Below, piece by piece: positions 1 to 5,934 of a stretch of DNA of 6,656 nt. The stretch comes from Sulfurimonas sp. (GTDB taxonomy: Bacteria > Campylobacterota > Campylobacteria > Campylobacterales > Sulfurimonadaceae). Location of the stretch: contig JAFLJZ010000070.1 in the NCBI GenBank assembly GCA_022712775.1, forward strand, positions 1 to 6,656, read 5' to 3'. The stretch's first letter is position 1. Each line of letters begins with the position of its first letter. Under the pieces are notes generated by a model. That model was not told the origin of the DNA. It saw nothing but the letters and a program-made list of their open reading frames with translations, and did no database searches. The translations under genes were made by a program, and so were the position numbers.

Positions 1-326
1 GTTTTTAGATTATCTGCTCCGATGATTAGATAAATTTTCTCATATTTTTTTAAAAGATGATTGACAGTATCTATACTCGGAACCTTCTTTTTTTGCGCTA
101 CCTCAAAGTCACTTACTTCAACATTTTCAAAAGATTTAAAAATCCTTTGAAGCCATTGTAGTCGTAATGAAGCTGGAGCATAAAAATCAGATTTAAAAGG
201 ATTAAGAAAAGTCGGCATAACAAGGACCTTGTCTACATCTTTTATCTTCAATGCTTCTTTAACAATAGTTTCATGAGCTATATGAGGTGGGTCAAAAGAA
301 CCACCAAAAAGTGCAATAGTCTTCAT
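1..326 (-). CDS. nadD: Nicotinate-nucleotide adenylyltransferase (NadD), 3' end cut off by window start
   Basis: NadD transfers AMP from ATP to nicotinate mononucleotide, giving deamido-NAD, in cytosolic NAD biosynthesis. Reading the minus strand from the ATG at 326-324 gives MKTIALFGGSFDPPHIAH. This contains the GGSFDPPH nucleotide-binding loop (residues 8-15) and the HxxH pair (H15, H18) typical of this nucleotidyltransferase family. A PTFLNPFK stretch follows near residue 40, and an IIGADN motif lies close to the visible end. Only 108 codons are present; the family is usually about 180-210 aa, so the C-terminal part lies outside the window. An AGGAA Shine-Dalgarno (plus 331-335) precedes the start. 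The gene diverges from gap across 75 bp, an order I recall from C. jejuni. Identification is firm; only the missing C-terminus limits it. Confidence 0.93.
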   Translation of the reverse strand, partial: MKTIALFGGSFDPPHIAHETIVKEALKIKDVDKVLVMPTFLNPFKSDFYAPASLRLQWLQRIFKSFENVEVSDFEVAQKKKVPSIDTVNHLLKKYEKIYLIIGADNLK

Positions 327-347
327 TTCATTCCTAGTATAAAGCGA

Positions 348-375
348 ATTATAACCAAACTTTGGCTAGAATCAA
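348..375 (-). promoter_or_regulatory. Probable sigma70 promoter of nadD
   Basis: On the minus strand a perfect TATAAT -10 (plus 348-353) is preceded, after a 16-bp spacer, by TTGATT (plus 370-375), which matches 4 of 6 bases of the -35 consensus. Transcription would begin near position 341, leaving a leader of about 15 nt that includes the AGGAA ribosome site before the nadD ATG. Assignment is by motif and position only. Confidence 0.55.
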
Positions 376-397
376 TCAATTAAATAATTATAGGAAA
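367..397 (+). promoter_or_regulatory. Candidate gap operon promoter -10 and ribosome-binding site
   Basis: TAGAAT at 367-372 resembles a -10 box, with no convincing -35. That is common in Campylobacterota, where -35 elements are poorly conserved. It would start transcription near 379. A clear Shine-Dalgarno, AGGAAA at 392-397, lies 4 nt before the gap ATG at 402. The ribosome site is secure. The -10 assignment is tentative, because the AT-rich stretch at 381-391 offers other choices. Confidence 0.4.
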
Positions 398-401
398 TAG
401 T

Positions 402-1403
402 ATGGCAGTAAAAATAGCAATTAATGGATTTGGTAGAATCGGTCGTTGTGTAGCTAGAATCGCAGCTTCTAGAGATGATGTTGAGATTGTAGCAATAAAT
501 GATATGGCTAGTATGGATATGATGCTTTACTTATTAAAAAATGATTCAGTTCATGGTACATTTGCTAGTGAAATAGAACAAATTGATGAACATAATATTA
601 AAATTGATGGACAAAATATTAGAGTATTTTCAGATCGTGATCCTAAAAATTTAAAATTTGCAGACTGTGGTGCAGACATGGTTTTAGAGTGTACTGGAGT
701 TTTTTTAACACAAGAAACAGCACAAGTGCATATTGATAACGGAGTAGAAAAAGTTTTATTTTCAGCTCCTTCAAAAGATACGGAGACAGATACTTTTGTA
801 ATGGGTGTAAATGAGCACTTATATGCTGGACAAAAAATAGTTTCAAATGCTTCATGTACTACAAACTGTTTAGGTCCAGTAGCAAAAGTTTTAGATGATG
901 CTTTTGGAATTGAAAAAGGTCTTATGACTACAATTCATTCATATACAAATGATCAAAAAATCTTAGATGTAAAACATTCAAAAGATAAACGCAGAGCACG
1001 TGCAGGTGCGATCAATATGATTCCAACTACAACAGGAGCAGCAAAGGCGATTTCTTTAGTAATGCCACAACTTAAAGGCCGTTTACATGGTCAGTCAGTC
1101 CGTGTTCCAACACCTGATGTTTCTATGGTTGATTTAAATGTTGTTGTGAAGCGTGAAACAACTAGAGAAGAAGTTACGCGTGTATTTAACGAGGCTGCGG
1201 ATGGAAGATTAAAAGGTCTTTTACTTATGGATAAAGAGATGCGAGTTTCTCAAGATTTCGTTGGTTGTGAGTATAGTTCTATTGTCGCTGAAGATTTAAC
1301 ACAGGTTATCGGTGGAGACATGATTAAGATAATGGCATGGTATGACAATGAGTGGGGCTATTCAATGCGTTTAATTGACATGGCAATTCACATTAGTAAA
1401 TAG
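402..1403 (+). CDS. gap: Glyceraldehyde-3-phosphate dehydrogenase, type I
   Basis: This enzyme interconverts glyceraldehyde-3-phosphate and 1,3-bisphosphoglycerate using NAD(P) in the cytosol, serving glycolysis or gluconeogenesis. At 333 aa it has the normal family length. The N-terminus carries the Rossmann dinucleotide loop NGFGRIGR (residues 8-15). N33-D34 after the second strand is the arrangement usual in NAD-preferring enzymes. The active-site signature ASCTTNC places the catalytic cysteine at C152, and the partner histidine is H179 in TIHSYTNDQ. The phosphate-site RVPT motif begins at R234, and the C-terminus holds the family's WYDNEWGYS block. The ATG at 402 follows AGGAAA. It is the first gene of a tight operon with pgk and tpiA. 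Cofactor preference is inferred from D34 only, and the sequence does not say whether the main flux is glycolytic or gluconeogenic. Confidence 0.97.
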   Translation: MAVKIAINGFGRIGRCVARIAASRDDVEIVAINDMASMDMMLYLLKNDSVHGTFASEIEQIDEHNIKIDGQNIRVFSDRDPKNLKFADCGADMVLECTGVFLTQETAQVHIDNGVEKVLFSAPSKDTETDTFVMGVNEHLYAGQKIVSNASCTTNCLGPVAKVLDDAFGIEKGLMTTIHSYTNDQKILDVKHSKDKRRARAGAINMIPTTTGAAKAISLVMPQLKGRLHGQSVRVPTPDVSMVDLNVVVKRETTREEVTRVFNEAADGRLKGLLLMDKEMRVSQDFVGCEYSSIVAEDLTQVIGGDMIKIMAWYDNEWGYSMRLIDMAIHISK

Positions 1404-1410
1404 GCTGACA

Positions 1411-2604
1411 ATGGAACTTTTAAGCATAAAAAAACTAGATTTAGCAAATAAAAAAGTATTTATCCGCTGTGACTTTAATGTACCTATGGATGAGTTTGGA
1501 AATATTTCAGATGACAGAAGAATCCGTTCTGCACTTACAACAATTAACTTTTGTTTAGACCAAGATTGTGCTGTGATTCTTGCTTCACATTTAGGTCGTC
1601 CAAAGGGTGAGATAAATGAGAAGTACACACTTATGCCAGTTGCAAGAAGATTACACCAACTTTTAAAAAGAGATGTTGTTTTAGCATCCGATGTTGTGGG
1701 TGAAGATGCGATTACAAAAGTAAATGCACTTAAACCAACTGAAGTATTACTTTTAGAAAACCTACGTTATGAAGCTGGTGAGACAGAAAATGATCCTATT
1801 TTTTCTAAGCAACTCGCAGATATGGCAGATATATTTATAAATGATGCTTTTGGTGTTTCACACCGCGCACATGCTTCTATTGCTGGAATCACAGAACTCT
1901 TTAGCGTAGAGCATAAGGCTGCTGGTTTTTTACTTCAAAGAGAAGTGGAATTTTTTGGTAAGCTCATGAGTAATCCAACACGTCCTTTTGCAGCTATTGT
2001 TGGTGGTTCAAAGGTTTCAGGAAAATTAGAAGCACTTACAAATCTTCTTCCAAGAGTAGATAAAATTTTCATTGGTGGGGGAATGGCATTTACATTCTTA
2101 AAACAGATGGGTTATAACATTGGAGCATCATTAGTTGAGGATGACTTATTAGATGATGCTCAAAAAGTGATGGATAAGGCTAGAGAACTTGGAGTAAAAT
2201 TTTACCTGCCAGTTGATATTATTGCAGCTGAAAAATTTTCTGAAGATGCTGTAAGTAAAATAGTGACAGCTCAAGAGATTCCAGACAACTGGATGGGTTT
2301 AGATATTGGACCAGCTACTGTAAGACTTTATCGTGAGGGTCTCAATGATGTTCAAACTGTTTTATGGAATGGACCAATGGGTGTTTATGAGATGGATAAA
2401 TTTGCTCGTGGTTCATCTAAAATAGCTCACTTCGTAGCAGATTCTTATGCAACAACCGTAGTTGGTGGTGGTGATACTGCTGACTTAGTTCAGCGTATTG
2501 GTTTAGATGAAGAGATGAGTTTTATCTCTACAGGTGGTGGTGCATCTTTAGAACTGCTTGAAGGTAAAATACTTCCAGGCGTAGCACCTTTAATTGTTAA
2601 ATAA
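1411..2604 (+). CDS. pgk: Phosphoglycerate kinase
   Basis: The enzyme transfers phosphate between 1,3-bisphosphoglycerate and ADP, the first substrate-level ATP step of glycolysis, reversed in gluconeogenesis. It is cytosolic and monomeric. The 397 aa length is typical. Visible motifs are RCDFNVP (19-25), HLGRP (60-64), GGSKVSGK (198-205) in the hinge/nucleotide region, [14 protein letters not shown] (352-356), and the C-terminal [13 protein letters not shown] beginning at T374. I chose the ATG at 1411 because [11 protein letters not shown] is the usual PGK beginning. An in-frame ATG at 1375 would add 12 unrelated residues and overlap gap. The start lies 7 nt after the gap stop, with only a weak AGG at 1402-1404, so translational coupling to gap is plausible. 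Confidence 0.97.
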   Translation: MELLSIKKLDLANKKVFIRCDFNVPMDEFGNISDDRRIRSALTTINFCLDQDCAVILASHLGRPKGEINEKYTLMPVARRLHQLLKRDVVLASDVVGEDAITKVNALKPTEVLLLENLRYEAGETENDPIFSKQLADMADIFINDAFGVSHRAHASIAGITELFSVEHKAAGFLLQREVEFFGKLMSNPTRPFAAIVGGSKVSGKLEALTNLLPRVDKIFIGGGMAFTFLKQMGYNIGASLVEDDLLDDAQKVMDKARELGVKFYLPVDIIAAEKFSEDAVSKIVTAQEIPDNWMGLDIGPATVRLYREGLNDVQTVLWNGPMGVYEMDKFARGSSKIAHFVADSYATTVVGGGDTADLVQRIGLDEEMSFISTGGGASLELLEGKILPGVAPLIVK

Positions 2605-2622
2605 AATCAAGGAAATTAATCT

Positions 2623-3324
2623 ATGATAATAGCAGCGAATTTAAAAACTAATTTAACTAGAAAACAAACAAATGAATATGTTAATGAACTAGAGACTTAT
2701 GTTAAATCTAATGATATAACGCAAGAAGTATTAGTTTTTCCTGCAACATCGAGTTTAAATGCACATGATGGAGAGATTATTATCGGTGCACAAAATGCTT
2801 ATGCTACACAAAATGGAGCTTACACAGGTGAGATAGGACTAGACCACCTTAATGAGTTTGGTATTAAAACAATACTTATAGGACACAGTGAACGCCGTCA
2901 TGTTTTAGGCGAAACACAAAAAGAGTTGGTCAAAAAATTCAACTATTATAAAGATTTAGGTTTTAAAATTGTGTATTGTGTAGGTGAACCATTAGAAAAA
3001 AGAGAAGCGGGTACTAAAGAGATGATGGACTATATCTCTACGCAATACGAGGGTATTGATACCTCTTATGAAAACTTGATTATTGCTTATGAACCTGTCT
3101 GGGCGATAGGAACAGGTTTAACTCCTACGCTTGAAGATATACAAGAAATTCATACAGACTTAAAAGAAAAATCAATTGCTCCACTTTTATATGGTGGAAG
3201 TGTTAAAGTTACAAATGCTAAAGAAGTTCTCTCTCTTCTTAATGTAGATGGAATTTTAGTTGGAAGTGCAGCATTGTATGCTGAACACTTTTGTACAATG
3301 ATTCAATATGCGCAGGACAATTAA
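2623..3324 (+). CDS. tpiA: Triosephosphate isomerase, short Campylobacterota type
   Basis: It interconverts dihydroxyacetone phosphate and glyceraldehyde-3-phosphate, supplying the substrate of the gap product. Catalytic residues of the TIM barrel are all visible: N6 and K8 in AANLKTN (the usual NxKxN), H88 in IGHSERR, and E157 in YEPVWAIGTG (156-165). The phosphate-binding YGGSV and ILVGSAAL segments are near the C-terminus. At 233 aa it is shorter than the usual 250 or so. Short enzymes of this size are known from Helicobacter and Campylobacter, so this is a lineage trait and not truncation. AAGGAAA at 2609-2615 precedes the ATG by 7 nt, and the gene begins 18 bp after pgk. It is the last obvious member of the operon. 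Confidence 0.96.
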   Translation: MIIAANLKTNLTRKQTNEYVNELETYVKSNDITQEVLVFPATSSLNAHDGEIIIGAQNAYATQNGAYTGEIGLDHLNEFGIKTILIGHSERRHVLGETQKELVKKFNYYKDLGFKIVYCVGEPLEKREAGTKEMMDYISTQYEGIDTSYENLIIAYEPVWAIGTGLTPTLEDIQEIHTDLKEKSIAPLLYGGSVKVTNAKEVLSLLNVDGILVGSAALYAEHFCTMIQYAQDN

Positions 3325-3340
3325 ATAATACTTTTTAAAA

Positions 3341-3363
3341 TAGTGATTAAAAATTAATCACTA
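3341..3363. terminator. Perfect 10-bp inverted repeat after tpiA (weak terminator or operator)
   Basis: TAGTGATTAA (3341-3350) is matched exactly by TTAATCACTA (3354-3363) around a 3-nt AAA loop. The hairpin is AT-rich and has no T-run on its plus-strand 3' side, so it is not a canonical intrinsic terminator. It could be a weak terminator or mRNA-stabilising stem for the gap operon. Being symmetric and upstream of a promoter, it could also be an operator for the next gene. Position alone cannot decide. Confidence 0.45.
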
Positions 3364-3391
3364 AACTGTCTATCCTTTCTCCTAATACAGT

Positions 3392-3423
3392 TATACTTCC
3401 TCTATAAATAAATATTAAGGAAA
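3392..3423 (+). promoter_or_regulatory. Candidate promoter and ribosome site of the porin gene
   Basis: TATACT at 3392-3397 is a good -10 match, with only a weak -35 candidate upstream (TGTCTA around 3367-3372). Transcription would start near 3404, giving a leader of about 24 nt. That leader contains a strong AAGGAAA Shine-Dalgarno (3417-3423) just before the ATG at 3428. The ribosome site is convincing; the promoter is probable. Confidence 0.5.
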
Positions 3424-3427
3424 TTTA

Positions 3428-4162
3428 ATGAACAAAATTAAATTAAGTCTAGTAGCAGCTTTACTAGCAGGAACAACAACTTTATCTGCAGATTTTGCAT
3501 CTGATGTAGAGTTAAGTGCAAATGTAGCAATGACAAGTAACTATGTTTGGAGAGGTATGACTCAATCAGACAATAGCATGGCTATTCAAGGTGGATTTGA
3601 TGCTTCATATAAAGGTGCTTATATTGGAGTTTGGGCTTCAAATGTAGATTTTGATAATACTGAAACGTCTATCGAAACTGATTTATATATAGGTTATGGA
3701 AATTCAATTAATGATTTTTCTTATGATGTTAACTATACTCAATATACTTACCCAGGTGATACAGATGCATTAAACTTTGGTGAAGCTGCATTAACATTAG
3801 GATATGACTTTAAAGTAGTAGCGATAAGTGCAAAATATTATGTTGGTATCGATACAAATGATGGACCAAACGACGCAGCTAACGGTTGGGAACCAGGTGA
3901 TGGTTTTGAATTAGGTGTTTCTGCTCCTTTACCAATGGACATCTCTTTAGATGCTACATATGGTGAGTATGATGATGCTGGAACACAAAATAATACTACT
4001 AATAATTTTGGTGATTATTATTCTATTGGTGCTTCAAAATCTTTTGGTAAATTTGATTTTACTCTAGCATATACTGGTATGGACTATGATAGTGCAACTG
4101 GTGGACACGATAATGATGGAAAAGAAGATAACCTAGTAATTACAATAGGTACTTCATTCTAG
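3428..4162 (+). CDS. TorF-type putative outer-membrane porin
   Basis: The 244-aa product starts with a Sec signal peptide: K3/K5, a hydrophobic core over residues 6-19, and likely cleavage after LSA at residue 21. The mature N-terminus, SANVAMTSNYVWRGMTQSDN (30-49), continues into AIQGGFD and IGVWASNVDF. This is the hallmark of the proteobacterial conserved family TIGR02001, annotated as TorF-family putative porin. Alternating polar/hydrophobic segments rich in Tyr, Gly and Asp, and a terminal phenylalanine after NLVITIGTS, fit an outer-membrane beta-barrel assembled by BAM. The substrate is unknown: the family name comes from association with transport genes, not from a demonstrated pore specificity. 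It has its own promoter and Shine-Dalgarno, so it is probably not part of the glycolytic operon. Family assignment is from remembered motifs. Confidence 0.85.
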   Translation: MNKIKLSLVAALLAGTTTLSADFASDVELSANVAMTSNYVWRGMTQSDNSMAIQGGFDASYKGAYIGVWASNVDFDNTETSIETDLYIGYGNSINDFSYDVNYTQYTYPGDTDALNFGEAALTLGYDFKVVAISAKYYVGIDTNDGPNDAANGWEPGDGFELGVSAPLPMDISLDATYGEYDDAGTQNNTTNNFGDYYSIGASKSFGKFDFTLAYTGMDYDSATGGHDNDGKEDNLVITIGTSF

Positions 4163-4182
4163 TCTAACTTTTACAAAAAAAC

Positions 4183-4224
4183 TTTTCAATCTCTCTTTTC
4201 CTGTTTTGTTAGGGAGATTGAAAA
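4183..4224. terminator. Long hairpin between porin and permease genes
   Basis: TTTTCAATCTCTC (4183-4195) pairs with GGGAGATTGAAAA (4212-4224), a 13-bp stem with one G-T wobble and a 16-nt loop. It lies 20 nt past the porin stop and is the natural candidate for its terminator. However, the plus-strand 3' flank (ACTTCTTCATATTT) is only moderately T-rich. The clean T7 tract (A-run at 4175-4181) serves the minus strand instead. It may work in both directions. The 3' arm also contains the -35 of the permease promoter. Confidence 0.6.
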
Positions 4225-4247
4225 ACTTCTTCATATTTCGTTATAAT
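4218..4247 (+). promoter_or_regulatory. Strong sigma70 promoter of the permease gene, positioned for a leaderless mRNA
   Basis: TTGAAA (4218-4223, 5 of 6 -35 matches), an 18-bp spacer and a perfect TATAAT (4242-4247) form a near-consensus promoter. The -10 ends 6 nt before the ATG at 4254. The standard 7-nt spacing from the last -10 base therefore puts +1 on the A of that ATG. No purine-rich ribosome site lies between. The -35 is inside the 3' arm of the preceding hairpin. Confidence 0.65.
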
Positions 4248-4253
4248 CACTCT

Positions 4254-5213
4254 ATGATAACACTCCTAAAAAAACTTTTTTATTTAATCTTTATGCTTCT
4301 TGTTATTTCAATTATTTCATTTTTAGCAATTCATTCCGCACCAAATAGTTTTTTTGGAGCAGGTGAGTTAAATCCCAACATGACAAAAGAAGCGATAGAA
4401 CAACTTAAAGCTGTATATGGTTTAGATAAATCTCTTTTTATGCAGTATGTAGACTGGGTGAAAAATATTTCAACGCTTAACTTTGGAATCTCTTTTGTAT
4501 CGGGTCAAGATGTAAGTACTGAAATCCTTAAACGACTTCCAGTTACACTCATTATGAATATAACAGCACTCTTGTGCGTATTTAGTATCTCTTTATATCT
4601 TGGAGTTAAGGCAGCGCTCAATTATGAGAAAAAAACAGACTATATTATCCGTCAAATCTCCTTAGTTTCGTTTTCTATGCCCTCATTTTATTTAGCGCTT
4701 CTTTTTATTATTTTCTTTAGTGTAAATCTAGATTTATTTCCTATCGCGGGGTTACATTCTATAGAAGAAAAGGTGGGTGTAGCGTACTATACAGACATGG
4801 CATGGCACTTAGCTTTACCTGTTGGAGTTATGATATTTGTAGGGATAGGGAGTATGATAATTTATGTTCGTTCTTTAACCCTAGAGATTTTAAAAAGTGA
4901 TTATTATTATTTTGCACTTTCACGAGGTTTAGACAAAGATAAACTTTTACGATTCTACATCTTACCAAATTTACTACCACCTATCGTGACACTTTTAGGC
5001 TTATCCTTACCAGGTTTAATAGGCGGTAGTGTGATTCTAGAATCTATCTTCGGAATCGAGGGAATGGGACAGTTATTCTTTATGTCTGCTCTTTCAAGGG
5101 ATTACCCAATCATCATGGGAACTTTAATGATTACATCATTTTTAACTTTACTTGGAAATATGATTGCGGATTTAATTCTACTAAAGTTAAATCCATATAT
5201 GAAAAGAGGATAA
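4254..5213 (+). CDS. DppB/OppB-type ABC transporter permease, stand-alone
   Basis: An inner-membrane subunit of a peptide/nickel-type ABC importer, 319 aa, as expected for the family. TM1 spans about residues 8-27, starting from MITLLKKLFYLIF. A periplasmic segment carries YGLDKSLFMQYVDWV (55-69) and NFGISF, the classical DppB N-terminal signature, then RLPVTL (94-99) leading into the core transmembrane helices. The cytoplasmic EAA loop that docks the ATPase is SDYYYFALSRGLDKDKLL (215-232), followed by LPNLLPP. The gene ends normally (LNPYMKRG). The ATG at 4254 is preferred to an in-frame TTG at 4206, which would put the hairpin and promoter inside the coding region and add 16 residues before the signal-like first helix. 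No DppC-like permease, ATPase or binding protein is adjacent, so partners must be encoded elsewhere. The substrate is undetermined. Confidence 0.9.
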   Translation: MITLLKKLFYLIFMLLVISIISFLAIHSAPNSFFGAGELNPNMTKEAIEQLKAVYGLDKSLFMQYVDWVKNISTLNFGISFVSGQDVSTEILKRLPVTLIMNITALLCVFSISLYLGVKAALNYEKKTDYIIRQISLVSFSMPSFYLALLFIIFFSVNLDLFPIAGLHSIEEKVGVAYYTDMAWHLALPVGVMIFVGIGSMIIYVRSLTLEILKSDYYYFALSRGLDKDKLLRFYILPNLLPPIVTLLGLSLPGLIGGSVILESIFGIEGMGQLFFMSALSRDYPIIMGTLMITSFLTLLGNMIADLILLKLNPYMKRG

Positions 5214-5222
5214 AAAAACGTA

Positions 5223-5251
5223 TTGACAAGACATCTACAATATGTTAAGAT
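5223..5251 (+). promoter_or_regulatory. Consensus promoter of the toxin-antitoxin module, positioned for a leaderless mRNA
   Basis: A perfect TTGACA (5223-5228), a 17-bp spacer and TAAGAT (5246-5251), with an extended TGT just upstream of the -10, form a strong sigma70 promoter 10 bp after the permease stop. The -10 ends 6 nt before the toxin ATG at 5258, so the predicted +1 is the A of the start codon. The 6 nt between (ATATTT) hold no ribosome site. Confidence 0.7.
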
Positions 5252-5257
5252 ATATTT

Positions 5258-5548
5258 ATGAATAAAAAGAGAATAGTGTGGAATGAAGAAAAAAACCAAC
5301 TCTTAAAACTACAAAGAGGTGTTGATTTTGAAGAACTTCTTGATGCAATAGAAAATGAGAAAATTTTAGGAAGGAAAGCACATCCTAACACTGAAAAATT
5401 TCCAAATCAAGAAATTTTTACAATTAAATTTAAAGAGTATATATACTATGTTCCATTTGTTGAAAATGATAAAGAGATATGCTTAAAAACAATTATTCCA
5501 AGTAGAAAATTAAATAAAGAGTATAAGGAGACAAAAGATGAAAAATAA
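5258..5548 (+). CDS. BrnT-like toxin of a type II toxin-antitoxin module
   Basis: A 96-aa basic protein encoded directly upstream of a CopG-type antitoxin gene, overlapping it by 11 nt. It begins IVWNEEKNQLL (6-16), then GVDFEELLDAIEN (21-33). It continues through HPN (42-44), FPNQEIFTI (48-56) and a beta-rich YIYYVPFV (61-68), and ends IIPSRKLNKEY (79-89). This follows the BrnT plan of W/D-x-x-K, G-V-x-F-E-E, strands, and a terminal S-(A)-R motif. BrnT is a RelE-fold ribonuclease that blocks translation, so mRNA cleavage is the likely activity here, though sequence divergence is clear. There is no other Met in the protein, and an in-frame TAA at 5246 rules out an upstream start, so the ATG at 5258 is fixed even though it lacks a Shine-Dalgarno. 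Family name from remembered patterns; activity inferred. Confidence 0.75.
   Translation: MNKKRIVWNEEKNQLLKLQRGVDFEELLDAIENEKILGRKAHPNTEKFPNQEIFTIKFKEYIYYVPFVENDKEICLKTIIPSRKLNKEYKETKDEK
5525..5530 (+). promoter_or_regulatory. Strong Shine-Dalgarno for the antitoxin, inside the toxin gene
   Basis: AAGGAG lies 7 nt before the antitoxin ATG at 5538, near the ideal spacing. It sits within the last codons of the toxin gene. It is the closest match to a consensus ribosome site in this part of the window and contrasts with the missing site for the toxin. Confidence 0.85.
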
Positions 5549-5828
5549 AGAATTTGTCCTTGATAATGAGGAATCAGAATTATTAGAAAGTGTAGAATCA
5601 GGTTTATGGATAGATAAACCATTAAATGATGATGAAACAAAAATGTATAAAGAGAGTGCAAAATACACTAAATCTCTGCAAGAAAAAAGACAAACAACTA
5701 TAAGGTTTTCAGTAAGTGACTTAGCAATTTTAAAAGCTAAGGCAAAAGGTCTTGGGATAGGGTATCAAAACTTAATTCAAGCCTTGGTACATAATTATGC
5801 GATTGGTAAAGTTAAGTTAGAAGCGTGA
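5538..5828 (+). CDS. Ribbon-helix-helix (CopG/BrnA-type) antitoxin
   Basis: A 96-aa protein whose C-terminal half is a typical ribbon-helix-helix domain. It has the basic strand KRQTTIRFS (50-58), helix 1 SDLAILKAKAKGLG (60-73), the turn with IGYQNLI (74-80), and helix 2 through ALVHNYAIGK (82-91). Such domains dimerise and bind operator DNA through the strand. The acidic N-terminal half (residues 5-36, rich in D/E) is probably the toxin-neutralising segment. It matches the CopG-like antitoxin family found next to BrnT-type toxins. Toxin-first gene order with antitoxin second and overlapping is the BrnT-BrnA arrangement. By analogy the toxin-antitoxin complex should repress the promoter at 5223-5251. 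No clear operator repeat was recognised there. The exact antitoxin subfamily is uncertain. Confidence 0.85.
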   Translation: MKNKEFVLDNEESELLESVESGLWIDKPLNDDETKMYKESAKYTKSLQEKRQTTIRFSVSDLAILKAKAKGLGIGYQNLIQALVHNYAIGKVKLEA

Positions 5829-5860
5829 CTTCTCTGCTTAGCATTTTCTTCCTTCCCCTT

Positions 5861-5883
5861 GTCCCCAAGTTTTACTAGGGGAT
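5861..5883. repeat. Hairpin, possible third palindromic unit
   Basis: GTCCCCAAGT and ACTAGGGGAT form 10-bp arms with one A-A mismatch and one G-T wobble around a TTT loop. Read on the minus strand, it is followed by GGGGACAAGGGG. That loosely recalls the GGAACGAGAATG tail that follows the neighbouring unit's hairpin, so it may be a diverged copy in the same orientation. It could also serve as a terminator. Confidence 0.45.
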
Positions 5884-5886
5884 GCC

Positions 5887-5924
5887 CATTCTCGTTCCAC
5901 TTTTCCTAAGGTGGAATGAATACT
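5887..5924 (-). repeat. REP-like palindromic unit, copy A (minus orientation)
   Basis: Read on the minus strand, this is an 11-bp hairpin with two G-T wobbles (arms at plus 5893-5903 and 5908-5918, TCCT loop on the plus strand) followed by the tail GGAACGAGAATG. By eye it matches the reverse complement of 5935-5972 at 27 of 38 positions without gaps, including a shared TCCTRAGGTG core. A short palindrome plus a conserved tail is the architecture of REP-type elements, many of which are mobilised by Y1 (RAYT) transposases. Confidence 0.6.
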
Positions 5925-5934
5925 AAGATATTAC

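Noticed and set aside
643..855. Minus-strand open frame of 70 codons inside gap
   Set aside because: It lies wholly within the well-conserved gap coding sequence, has no ribosome site or family resemblance, and is explained as a frame shadow.
1375..1410. Upstream in-frame ATG for pgk overlapping gap
   Set aside because: It adds 12 residues without PGK similarity, and ATG 1411 begins with the normal family N-terminus right after the gap stop.
1371..1628. Minus-strand open frame of 85 codons over the gap-pgk junction
   Set aside because: It is antisense to conserved PGK motifs and has no recognisable protein pattern.
4206..4253. TTG-initiated extension of the permease
   Set aside because: The extension would be encoded by the hairpin arm, the -35 and the -10. 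It has no ribosome site and would place 16 unrelated residues ahead of the first membrane helix.
5102..5299. Minus-strand open frame across the permease-toxin junction
   Set aside because: It overlaps two real genes and the toxin promoter. Its product is low-complexity Phe/Ile/Tyr-rich, as expected for antisense of AT-rich coding DNA.
5446..5661. Minus-strand open frame across the toxin-antitoxin overlap
   Set aside because: It is antisense to both genes, with hydrophobic low-complexity composition and no support for translation.
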